Made by a program: the position numbers and the translations under genes | Notes under the pieces: model-generated | The model's input: only the letters and a program-made list of their open reading frames with translations | What the model was told of the DNA's origin: nothing | Database searches by the model: none | NCBI GenBank assembly: GCA_047967505.1 | Contig: CM106540.1 | Length of the DNA stretch: 64,000 nt | Reading direction: 5' to 3' (one strand) | DNA from: Dipteris shenzhenensis | Lineage: Eukaryota; Polypodiophyta; Polypodiopsida; Gleicheniales | In this document: positions 56,142 through 64,000 of the stretch, piece after piece | Position numbering within the stretch: position 1 is the first letter of the stretch | Layout of the letters: each line of letters opens with the position of its first letter

Positions 56142-58530
56142 ATGTCTTCATCTTCAACAAGTAGCTCCAGTGAGGATGAATCCCTCTGTATCCATTATTG
56201 TGAAATGTGCTTGGAGCAAAAAATCAAATGTATGTGTGATCGATGTCGAGGAAACATGTATCGTGCACATAGGATTACACTCAACCACATCTCAAAGTAT
56301 GGAGAATGGGATGCGATAGTAAACATGGTAAGTATTAAAAAGTTAAGGTTGATTGAGATACCTATGGGTGTTCATATGTTTGAGTTATGATCCTATTTTA
56401 ATTTGATACAGGATGTAGTGCCACACCCGCATATGTTGCCCTATGATTGTCATGAGGAGATGAAGCGTTGGTGATATGAGGTGGGATCTTCAAGAGGGAC
56501 CGTTATGGATGCATGGAGTGATGGTGATAGTAGCCCTCCGCCATTACCTCATGAAGCCGTGGAGGAGGAGGTGTTTGATGATATGGTGCAGGATTTATAT
56601 GTCCATCAATTCGAAGGGAGGGATGATAGCATGGAGCAGGACGATCTTTTTACCATAATCACTCACTGCAGGAGATTGGATGAGAATTTGGGACGGTTCC
56701 ATGACTCCTCCACTTAGCATGAGCCGGTAAGGATTTGTAACTATTGTGTGCTATATTGGCTAAAAATAAAGATCGCTCACTAACACTAGCTTTTGTTTAG
56801 GTACTCCATCTTTTATCGTTTACCATATTGGTCCCACCTCAAGATCAATCACCTGCTTGATCCCATGCTATGTAGCACAAGGAGGATGCATGAAGATTGG
56901 CCACAAGAGAGACCAAATGGCCGTGTTTTTTAACCTCATGCACCGTGGAGGTTATCAAAGCTAGAGATGGTGGTGGTGAAGCATGCTATTACTACAATTC
57001 GTACTCCCACTAAATGCATGAGGTGTTTGAAGGGGGCCTTTACAAAGAGCAAGAAAAGAGGTGTAGAGCAATTATATGGCTTGAAATCTCATGATTGGCA
57101 CAAGATGCTCTAAGTAAGTATTTTATGTGCATAATATCTTTTTCCTTTCAAATTTGTGAGTGAATTAGAAGCAACTAATCAACCATTCCTTGTGTGTTCA
57201 GTTCATACTATCTACTAGCATTTCTCGTAGTGCATCAAAGGACGTGAAGGATTGTATTTACTACTAGCATTTCTCGTAGTGCATCAAAGGACGTGAAGGA
57301 TTGTATTTACAAGATGGGCAAGCTTGTGAGGTACTTTACATAATACAAAATGTGATGCATATCAATTCTCTATGCAAGGTGTTCATATTACTAATATGGT
57401 ATACTTTTTCATTTCTAGGTATGTGAGCTTAAAGAAAATAGATCCCACCACGCTTGAGAATGCTCGAGTTATGTCAGTGGAGGTGGTTTGTTTAGTGGAG
57501 GAGACATGTCCATGTTCTATTCTCACAAGCCAGCTACATCTCATAGTGCATTTGGTGGATGAGATTGCTATATGCAGTACTATACATGCACGATGGTTGT
57601 TCTTCCTCAAGCACTTCATGAAGACCTTGAAGGGTTTCATGAGACAAAATGCAAGACCCGAAGGTAGCATGGCCGAGGGTTGGTTGGTACAAGAGTCACT
57701 TGTATATATTTCTGAGTTTCTTGTTGATGTGGATAGGTCTCTCCCACGACTATGGAGAGATGATAAAGACCTAAGCATGACCTCTATTGTGCCTCAAGGG
57801 AAAGGATGCAAAAAAGTAATAGACACGGAGTTGCTTAATAATATCAACCTCTATTGCGTGCTTAATAGTGATGTGATGAAAAGATGGGTGACAAGATATG
57901 AGGATGCAAAGGCAAGAAGACAAGAAGAAAGGGCCCTCTTTCATACACACCACAGATCTCGTGTGCCATACCCTTAGTATCTAAGAGCACTTCTAAAGGA
58001 TATTCATGTGGATTGGCTATATGATAAAATGGAGAAAGCAGAGAAAGACGAGGGGATGCATATCACAATGGAAGAATGGGAGTATGCTAGGGGATGCATG
58101 AGCAAGGTCGGTATATAGAATGTTATGCATAAGTTAGGAGCTTTCAATAATTTAGATTCCTTATTTAATTGATTTTGTCTTGGTGTAGTGCACTATGTTC
58201 AATGCTATATAGTGTGAGGGAAGCATTTTCGAACACAACGGATTGATGATAAGAGAAACACATGAGATTGTGACGTCATTGCTAGCTTTGAGGGAGCCAA
58301 TGGAGCCATGGATGATTATTGTGGCATAATCCAAGATATTATTAAGCTTGACTTTCGACGCTTCTTTGTGTATGTTTTGGATGTAAAGTGGTTTAAGGAC
58401 GTGGTGAAAAGAGGCCCTAATGCAACAATCAAATGCCATGCAAGTGGCTTTGTAACTATTGACTCCACAAAGTTTTGGCAAAGTAAGAAGGACACACTAG
58501 TACTACCGCCACAACAACACAAAGCAACTA
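56142..58530 (+). pseudogene. TNP2-type CACTA transposase gene, left copy
   Basis: Starts at ATG 56,142 after an acceptor-like TTGTAG: MSSSSTSSSSEDESLCIHYC, EMCLEQKIKCMCDRCRG, LNHISKYGEWDAIVNM. Then GTVMDAWSDGDSS and HQFEGRDDSMEQDD (56,500-56,650), TNP2 C-terminal readings LKINHLLDPM and YGLKSHDWHKML (56,840-57,107), the DUF4218 part (57,420-57,977) and the DUF4216 part (58,200-58,520). The TNP2 core found in the other copies is missing between 56,390 and 56,480. Stops occur at 56,473, 56,716 and elsewhere. Confidence 0.82.
57372..57977 (+). pseudogene. DUF4218 segment, left copy
   Basis: 201 open codons: YVSLKKIDPTTLENARVM, SQLHLIVHLVDEIAICSTIH, ARWLFFLKHFMKTLKGFMRQ, EGWLVQESLVYISEFL and MKRWVTRYEDAKARRQEERA. 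A stop replaces the Gln/Tyr after SRVPYP seen in the right copy. The HLVDE(I/V) and RWMYP-like (ARWLFFL) stretches are typical of DUF4218. Confidence 0.88.
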
Positions 58531-58560
58531 TAGATGCACTTGATAGACGCGCAAAATAAC
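58190..58560 (+). pseudogene. DUF4216 segment, left copy
   Basis: Open from about 58,260: MDDYCGIIQDIIKLDFRRFF, VLDVKWFKDVVKRGPNATIK, GFVTIDSTKFWQSKKDTLVL. It ends in PPQQHKATIDALDRRAK, where the frame enters the short-repeat cluster, so the last exon (present at 59,305 in the right copy) is gone. Confidence 0.85.
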
Positions 58561-58765
58561 GGGCGCGTCTATAGGCATTGCTTGAAAAGACAAATTACGA
58601 GCACATTTAAAAGTGCGTCTATTTATGTGTGTATTATCGCGTCTATTAGGGTGTCTACACTGAGAAAATACGGGCATGTCTATCACTACGTTTAACAACA
58701 CGTGTATTTGTGCATGTATATGTGCATCTATTAGCACGTCTACACTAAGAATTAGACGCATATTT
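58540..58765. repeat. Subterminal GCATCTA/GCGTCTA cluster at the junction of the two copies
   Basis: TAGATGCACTTGATAGACGCG, GGGCGCGTCTATAGGC, GTGCGTCTATTT, TATCGCGTCTATTAGG, GTGCATCTATTAGCACGTC and TTAGACGCATATTTAGATGC. CACTGAGAAAATACGGGC at 58,659-58,676 resembles the CACTA terminus and may be the 3' end of the right copy. Confidence 0.75.
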
Positions 58766-58929
58766 AGATGCAAAACAGAGAATACAAAAAGTGAGATTTT
58801 GGTGTACATCACTGCTTTCCAAACATTGCCCATGATTACCAAAGCACATATTTTTAACAGAAACATCAATGCTTTTTTGCAAACCCACATATACAAAAAT
58901 TAAGTGAGGTGAGGAGAATGAAACAATAT

Positions 58930-59305
58930 GTAAAATAGTTTTGCCAATATCAATGATAGGCTGCGGCTCAATCTCATCCTCAATGAGATCAACCCTTGCC
59001 AAACTATTTACTTCAAAATCCAAACAAGTGTTTAGATTTACAAATACATTCAACCCACTACTCCTTGTGCTACTCATGTGCTCATCGAAATCAGCATCAC
59101 CAATGGTAGGCTCGTCCTCATGGGTAATGGCCTCAATATCTGTATCTCCTATCTCATGATCATCCTCCTCTCTCATATCACGATCATCATCACCTCCATG
59201 GCCATGATCATCCTCCATATGCTCCATATTAGTAAATGTACTATACATCACTTTAGAACATGGCATAATAGGTATGACATGCCACCATCTATTATTATCC
59301 ACCAT
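58930..59305 (-). pseudogene. Last exon of the TNP2-type gene, right copy
   Basis: Begins VDNNRWWHVIPIMPCSKVMY, matching the DPRWW...I motif at the end of DUF4216, then a Asp/Glu/His-rich tail (MEDDHGHGGDDDRDMREEDD, THEDEPTIGDADFDEHMSS) and a hydrophobic end (ARVDLIEDEIEPQPIIDIGK). The frame stays open to 58,745, but the true stop could come earlier. The first CACTA element has the matching exon at about 26,690-26,480. Confidence 0.7.
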
Positions 59306-59346
59306 TGGTTGATAGACAACCTAATTCAAACACAAATACAATCATG

Positions 59347-59739
59347 TTATTTTTCTTGCATCGAAGGTATCAAATATTTAAAAGTGAGTATTTTTATATG
59401 TGTGTACAGTACTTGTTCACATTGTTGCGGTAGTACAAGTGTGTCCTTACTTTGCCAAAACTTTGTGGAGTCAATAGTTACAAAGCCACTTGCATGGCAT
59501 TTGATTGTTGCATTAGGGCCTCTTTCCACCATGTCCTTAAACCACTTTACATCCAAAACATAGACAAAGAAGCATCGAAAGTCAAGCTTAATAATATCTT
59601 GGATTATGCCACAATAATCATCCATGGCTCCATTGGCTCCCTCAAAGCTAGCAATGACGCCACAATCTTGTGTGTTTCTTTTATCATCAATCCGTTGTGT
59701 TCGAAAATTCTTACCCTCACACCATATAGCATTGAACAT
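59347..59739 (-). pseudogene. DUF4216 segment, right copy
   Basis: 130 open codons: MFNAIWCEGKNFRTQRIDDK, TQDCGVIASFEGANGAMDDY, LDFRCFFVYVLDVKWFKDMV, GFVTIDSTKFWQSKDTLVLP and QQCEQV. The last 20 codons likely read into an intron before the 59,305 exon. Confidence 0.86.
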
Positions 59740-59815
59740 AGTGTACTATACCAAGAAAAAATCAATTAAATAAGCAATCTAAATTATTGAAAGCTCCTAA
59801 CTTATGCATAACATT

Positions 59816-60481
59816 CTATATACCGACCTTGCTCATGCATCCCCTAGCATACTCCCATCCTTCCATTGTGATATGCATCCCCTCGTCTTTCTTTGCTTTC
59901 TCCATTTTGTCAAGTAGCCAATCCACATGAATATTCTTTGGAAGTGCTCTTAGATACTGAGGGTATGGCACACGAGATCCGTGGTATGTACGAAAGAGGG
60001 CCCTTTCTTCTTGTCTTCTTACCTTTGCATTCTCATATCTTGTCACCCATCTTTTCATCACATCACTATTAAGCATGCAATAGAGGTTGATATTATTAAG
60101 CAACTCCGTGTCTATTACTTTGCTGCATCCTTTCCCTTGAGGTGCAATAGAGGTCATCCTTAGGTCTTCATCATCTCTCCATAGTCGTGGGAGAGAGCTA
60201 TCCACATCAACAAGAAACTTAGAAATATATACAAGTGACTCTTGTACCAACCAACCCTCGGCCATGCTACCTTCGGGTCTTGCATTTTGTCTCACGAAAC
60301 CCTTCAAGGTCTTCATGAAGCGCTCGAGGAAGAACAACCATCGTGCATGTATAGTACTGCATATAGCAATCTCATCCACCAAATGCACTATGAGATGTAG
60401 TTGGCTTGTGACAATAGAATGTGGAAATGTCTCCTCCACTAAACAAACCACCTCCACTAAACATAACTCGAGCATTCTCAA
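59816..60481 (-). pseudogene. DUF4218 segment, right copy
   Basis: 221 open codons, the longest transposase frame in the window: FPHSIVTSQLHLIVHLVDEI, ARWLFFLERFMKTLKGFVRQ, EGWLVQESLVYISKFLVDVD, MKRWVTRYENAKVRRQEERA, SRVPYPQYLRALPKNIHVDW and MHITMEGWEYARGCMSKVG. The left copy is close to it. Confidence 0.88.
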
Positions 60482-62039
60482 GCGTGGTGGGATCTATTTC
60501 CTTTGAGCTCACATAACTAGAAATAAAAAAGTACACCATATTAGCAATATGAACACCTTGCATGGAGCATTGATATGCATCACATTTTGTATCATGTAAA
60601 GTACCTCACAAGCTCACCCATCTTGTAAATACAATCCTTCATGTCCTTCGATGCACTACGAGAAATGCTAGTAGGTAGTATGAACTGAACACACGAGGAA
60701 TGGTTGATTAGTTGCTTCTAATTCACTCACAAATTTGAAAGGAAAAAGATATTATGCACATAAAATACTTACTTGGAGCATCTTGTGCCAATCATGAGAT
60801 TTCAAGCCATATAATTACTCTACACCTCTTTTTTTGCTCTTTGTAAAGGCCCCCTTCAAGCACCTCATGCATCCAGTGGGAGTACAAATTGTAGTGATAG
60901 CACGCTTCACCACCACCATCTCTAGCTTTGATAACCTCCATGGTGCACAAGGTAAAAAAACACGCCCATTTGGCCTCTCTTGTGGCCAAGCTTCATGCAT
61001 CCTCCCTGTGGTACGTAGATCCTCCCTTTAGCCTGTGAAATCTCGTGTCCCATTCAAATGTTCCCAAATGGTAGATGCCACATTCTTGAAGATATGCATG
61101 GGATCAAGCAGGTGATTGATCTTGAGGTGGGACCAATATGGTAAACGATAAAAGATGGAGTATCTAAACAAAAGTTGGTGTTAGCAAGCAATCTTTATTT
61201 TCAGCCAATATAGCACACAATAGTTACAAACCCTTACTGACTCATGCCAAGTGGTGGAGGAGTCATGAAACCGTCCCAAATTCTCATCCAATCTCCCGCA
61301 GTGAGTGATTGTGGGAGGACTTCATTCCAAGGGGCAACATATCTAGGATGATCAGATGGGAGAAATCAATGGTGATTCTCATAGATGCGTCTGCCCGTGA
61401 GGCAACAAGCGAAGGACCACAAACAGGACATGCATGGTAACCCGATGTAGTGAGACCTGAACAATAGACGTAATTAAGAGTTGAAGGTTGGTTTAGGGTG
61501 CCACATCCTTTGCCTATTCATAATTAGAAGTGCAATGCTTACCTGAACACTCGCCATAGCCTGGGAAGTCATGCATTGTCCACATCAAGACTGCTTTGCA
61601 ATTGAAGTCTTGTGACGAGGGAGGCCTGCTCATATCATGCACCTCGATACCTCTCCAAAGTATCTCTAGCTCGTCAATCAAAGGCTCCAAATAAACATCA
61701 GGATTTTTGACTTTATGTTTCCCTGGGATTAGAAGGGATAACATAACATGTCCTTTCTTAATCACCATAGAGGGTGCAAGATTACAATTCACAAATATCA
61801 CTGACCATGTCTACGGTCGCATCCCATTCTCCATACTTTGAGATGTGATTGAGTGTAATCCTGCATGCATGATAAATGTTTCCTCGACATCGATTTTGAT
61901 TTTTTGCTCCAACCACATTTCGCGATGGTGGATACGGAGGAATTCATCCTCACTGGAGCTACTTGTTGAAGATGAAGACATCCTATAAATAAACAACCCA
62001 AAAAATTTACTCTTGTATCAAATATTTAATCTTAAAGTG

Positions 62040-62235
62040 GCGCGTCTAATACCGCATCTAAAACCAGGCCTATCTGTTCTGTAGTGTGCATCTAAAAACA
62101 CTCTAATACCACATTGAAAACTACGTCTGTCTTTTCTGTGGTGCATTTTAGATGCGCAATGAAATGCGCATTTAGATGTATATATAGATGCACAATTAAA
62201 CGCACCTATAGACATGCTTATAGATGTGATTTTCA
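62040..62235. repeat. GCATCTA/GCGTCTA cluster (right copy, TNP2 side)
   Basis: GGCGCGTCTAATACCGCATCT, GTGCATCTAAAAACAC, GATGCGCAATGAAATGCGC and TAGATGTATATATAGATGC; partner of 55,940-56,090. Confidence 0.8.
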
Positions 62236-62640
62236 AACCTACTTTTAGTGCGCTTGCTTTTCTTCACATACTTTTAGCGTCGCGTGACTTACTTTGCTAT
62301 TAACAGACACAGTTCCGAGCGTCCACCTTATCTCCAAGCACCCACACTTATCTCTAGGCTTACACAATCATCTCCAAGCACACAAGAGAAGAGGGTGAAC
62401 AAGGAAGACAAGAAAGAGAAGCAAAGGATGAACAAGGAAGAGAAGAAAGGGAAGAAGCTTTGAAGAAGGACAAGAAGCTTCCATACCTCTATCCAAGGTA
62501 AGTCTCTTTACGGTTGATCTTCTTTGAAAGTTGCTCTCTTTGGATTCGTCCTTTGTCGTATCCAAGAAACGAATGTTTTTGGTACTAGTGTTGTGCTTTT
62601 GTGTCGGGCGCATATCTTTTTCGAGTTTTTAGAATAGTCC
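62236..62640. other. Intergenic part between the divergent genes (right copy)
   Basis: Purine-rich GAACAAGGAAGA units (62,395-62,465) and three CTCCAAGCACCCACA-like words; partner of 55,560-55,900. Probably untranslated leaders of the divergent genes. Confidence 0.5.
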
Positions 62641-62800
62641 GTCTGTCGGAGTGCGTTTATCAATGCATCAAAGAGTGCGTCTAAAAGCGCATCTAAGAGC
62701 ACGTCTATAGACACATCTACTCTATTTTTTGGAAACAGATAGCCGCATCTATAGACGCACTATTATACGCGAAGATAGATGCGCTTTGTTATTTTTCCTT
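62640..62800. repeat. GCATCTA/GCGTCTA cluster (right copy, tnpA side)
   Basis: GTGCGTCTAAAAGCGCATC, GCACGTCTATAGACACATC and CCGCATCTATAGACGCACT; partner of 55,385-55,560. Confidence 0.8.
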
Positions 62801-62894
62801 GGCCTAGCCTTCCCTTCCCTTCCCTTCCCTTTCCTTTCCTTTCCTTTCTCTTTTCTCTTCCCTTTCCCTTTCCACTTCCACTTCTAAGAAAAGA

Positions 62895-63045
62895 ATTGCA
62901 TATTGAATGATGGAAATAAGTGATTGCATGAATGAAGAAAGGGATTGCATGAATGATATAAAGAGATTGCATGATTGAAGAAGGGGATTGCATGAATGAT
63001 GAAAAGGGAAAGCATGATTGAAAAAAGGGATTGCACTCTATATTT
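62895..63045. repeat. Short tandem repeat, GGGATTGCATGAATGA-type
   Basis: About five units of 25-28 bases, partner of 55,125-55,255. Confidence 0.88.
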
Positions 63046-63510
63046 TCCTCTCTTTTTCCTTCTCTCTTTTATCCTCTCTTTCCTTCTCTTTTCGTCTCTC
63101 TTTTTCTCTCTTATCTCCTCTCTTTTTCTCTCTTTTTTTCTTCTCTCTTTTCCTCTATTTTCCTCTCTTTCCTTCTCTCTTTTATCCTCTCTTTCCTTCT
63201 CTTTTTGTGGTAATTTTTCTCTCTTATCTCCTCTCTTTTTCTCTCTTTTTTTCTCCTCTCTTTTCCTCTCTTTTCCTCTCCTTTTTCCTCTCTTTTATCC
63301 CCACTTTTTCCCTCTTTTTCTCCTCTCTTTTCCTCTTCTTTCTCCTCTCTTTTATCTCCACTTTTTCTCTCTTTTTCTCCTCTCTTTTCCTCTCCTTTCT
63401 CCTCTCTTTTATCCCTACTTTTCCTCTCTTTTCTACTCTCTTTCCTTCTCTCTTTTTCTCTCTTTTTCTCTTCTCAGCTCATCAGTAATCTCCTTTTTTT
63501 CTTTTTTCCA
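63046..63510. repeat. Homopyrimidine minisatellite (right copy)
   Basis: ATCCCCACTTTTTC-like unit starts near 63,298, 63,354 and 63,411, so three units compared with five on the left arm. The tract runs to TTTTTTCCAG at 63,502-63,511, directly before the tnpA-like ATG at 63,518, so on the coding strand it could act as an exceptionally long polypyrimidine tract of a leader intron. Confidence 0.9.
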
Positions 63511-63517
63511 GTTCATC

Positions 63518-64000
63518 ATGTGGCCAGGAAGCTCTTCAGGCTCACCTGATCTTCGGGAGACCATCTTTCAGGAGTTATATAACCTTTTGGGGCACCCTCC
63601 CAGTCCTGGGGAGTTATACAGCTACATGACGGGTACTCTAAACGCCCCCCAAGAGTTGGCACTATAGACTCCAAACCACCCCAACCCCATACCAGCTGAG
63701 ATTACCCCAGCGGAGTCAACACAGCCCAATCAGCTATACATAGCCAAGCCCCTTCCCCCATGCCGTCCTATGTCCCTTCCCCCATGCCGTCAAGAGGTCC
63801 TTCTGCCTTGCAAAGCCGTCGGCATACTCCCGTGCAGTCGAGACTCGATTCTCCAGCTACAAGTGGTCCACATAGTCCCGTGCAATCGAGAGTCGCTTCT
63901 CTAGCTATGAGTGGCCAGTGCACTAGCTCGACACGACACAATAGCAGGCGTAGTAGTAGGGAGAGCGGTGGGGGATGCATGGCACAGTGCTTTAGGAGGA
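63518..64000 (+). pseudogene. tnpA-like CACTA gene, right copy (cut by window edge)
   Basis: From ATG 63,518: MWPGSSSGSPDLRETIFQEL, LLGHPPSPGELYSYMTGTLN and PQELAL, then a stop at 63,667. Readings continue with IPAEITPAESTQPN, a frame change near 63,745, and Ser/Pro-rich repeats RHTPVQSRLDSPATSGPHS and PVQSRVASLAMSGQCTSST. It is the same gene as 54,502-53,600. The domain part (MDAWGKDIM...) would lie beyond 64,000. Confidence 0.72.

Larger units (their letters stand above)
53560..58655 (+). mobile_element. CACTA element, left copy (partial)
   Basis: Holds a minus-strand tnpA-like 5' part and plus-strand TNP2-type pieces. No CACTA terminus was found near 53.5 kb, and the right end is poorly defined beyond the short repeats at 58,540-58,655. 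Confidence 0.75.
58745..61981 (-). pseudogene. TNP2-type CACTA transposase gene, right copy
   Basis: ATG at 61,981 (SSSSTSSSSEDEFLRIHH, LEQKIK). TNP2 core at 61,801-61,514: GHVMLSLLIPGKHKVKNPDV, YLEPLIDELEILWRGIEVHD and KAVLMWTMHDFPGYGECSG. Next HYIGLPCMSCLW-type sequence (about 61,440), then LKINHLLDPMHIFKNVASTI, WEHLNGTRDF and RMHEAWPQERPNGRV (61,120-60,950), CMRCLKGAFTKSKKRGVE, the DUF4218 part (60,510-59,816), DUF4216 (59,739-59,410) and the last exon (59,305 downward: NRWWHVIPIMPCSKVMY then a long acidic tail). Stops near 60,820, 61,020 and in the N-terminal part. Domain order is that of plant En/Spm transposases. Confidence 0.85.
53600..64000. repeat. Two related CACTA copies in inverted orientation
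   Basis: Corresponding landmarks pair around an axis near 59.0 kb: tnpA-like 5' end (54,502 with 63,518), 57-bp minisatellite, hexamer-rich clusters, TNP2 start (56,142 with 61,981), DUF4218 (57,545 with about 60,385) and DUF4216 (58,310 with about 59,630). The arms differ by deletions: the left lacks most of the TNP2 core and the last exon, and the right has fewer minisatellite units. The window ends inside the right copy. Confidence 0.88.
58659..64000 (-). mobile_element. CACTA element, right copy (runs off the window)
   Basis: Minus-strand TNP2-type gene with N-terminal exon, TNP2 core, DUF4218, DUF4216 and last exon, plus the plus-strand tnpA-like 5' part at the window edge. More complete than the left copy. 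The far terminus lies outside the window. Confidence 0.8.

Noticed and set aside
62996-63667. 223-codon plus frame with Phe/Ser/Leu repeats
   Set aside because: The same minisatellite in the right arm; only its end (from 63,518) overlaps real tnpA-like sequence.
1-64000. CRISPR arrays, bacterial operons, rRNA or tRNA genes
   Set aside because: None seen. The tandem repeats present are microsatellites, minisatellites or transposon repeats, and no tRNA cloverleaf or rRNA core sequence was recognised.

Overview
This window looks like gene-poor repeat DNA from the nuclear genome of a land plant with a large, TE-rich genome. Plant clues: CACTA (En/Spm) transposons with TNP2, DUF4218 and DUF4216 parts; a copia-type LTR element primed by tRNA-iMet; Ty3/gypsy remnants; a hAT dimerisation domain; an inserted piece of plastid ndhD; and an interstitial TTTAGGG run. 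No intact host gene was found. I cannot name the species; a seed-free plant or gymnosperm is a guess only. Nearly every coding region is broken by stops or frameshifts. The best preserved are a 257-aa gag ORF and a 250-aa repeat-bearing ORF.

Layout. 0.8-2.4 kb: decayed Ty3/gypsy pol on the minus strand. 3.8-9.5 kb: a repeat in which protein-kinase-like sequence runs into a hAT transposase C-terminus, split by a 3,002-bp LTR element (4690-7691; 332-bp LTRs, 5-bp target duplication) that carries gag and no pol. 9.5-12.7 kb: a second Ty3/gypsy element with 5' LTR, gag, RT and RNase H. 12.7-13.8 kb: a block repeated at 20.4-21.1 kb. 15.6-16.5 kb: another gypsy RT/RNase H remnant. 17.7-19.8 kb: second copy of the kinase-hAT repeat. 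24.2-24.9 kb: third, inverted copy of its 5' part.

25,813-33,887 is a complete-ended CACTA element (inverted CACTACAAGA termini, TTA target duplication) with two divergent genes: a TNP2-type gene on the minus strand and a second, tnpA-like gene on the plus strand. The second gene is split by an insertion made of nested hairpin repeats; the same repeat recurs inverted at 42.8 kb. A plastid ndhD fragment follows at 34.1 kb. 39.3-42.7 kb is an unrecognised minus-strand coding block. 45.7-49.3 kb is a decayed gene whose central part resembles the GHTHEDID family (DUF7869-like, probably transposon-borne), preceded by an ORF with a 31-residue repeat. 49.3-53.5 kb is mostly AT-rich, with unrecognised minus-strand ORFs and simple repeats.

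53.6-64.0 kb holds two related CACTA copies in inverted orientation, converging near 59 kb. Each has divergent TNP2-type and tnpA-like genes separated by a homopurine/homopyrimidine minisatellite and clusters of short GCATCTA/GCGTCTA repeats. As in the 25.8-kb element, the clusters sit both at the terminus and between the divergent genes, suggesting that one protein binds both the ends and the promoter region. Domain calls are from reading translated motifs; no database search was run.
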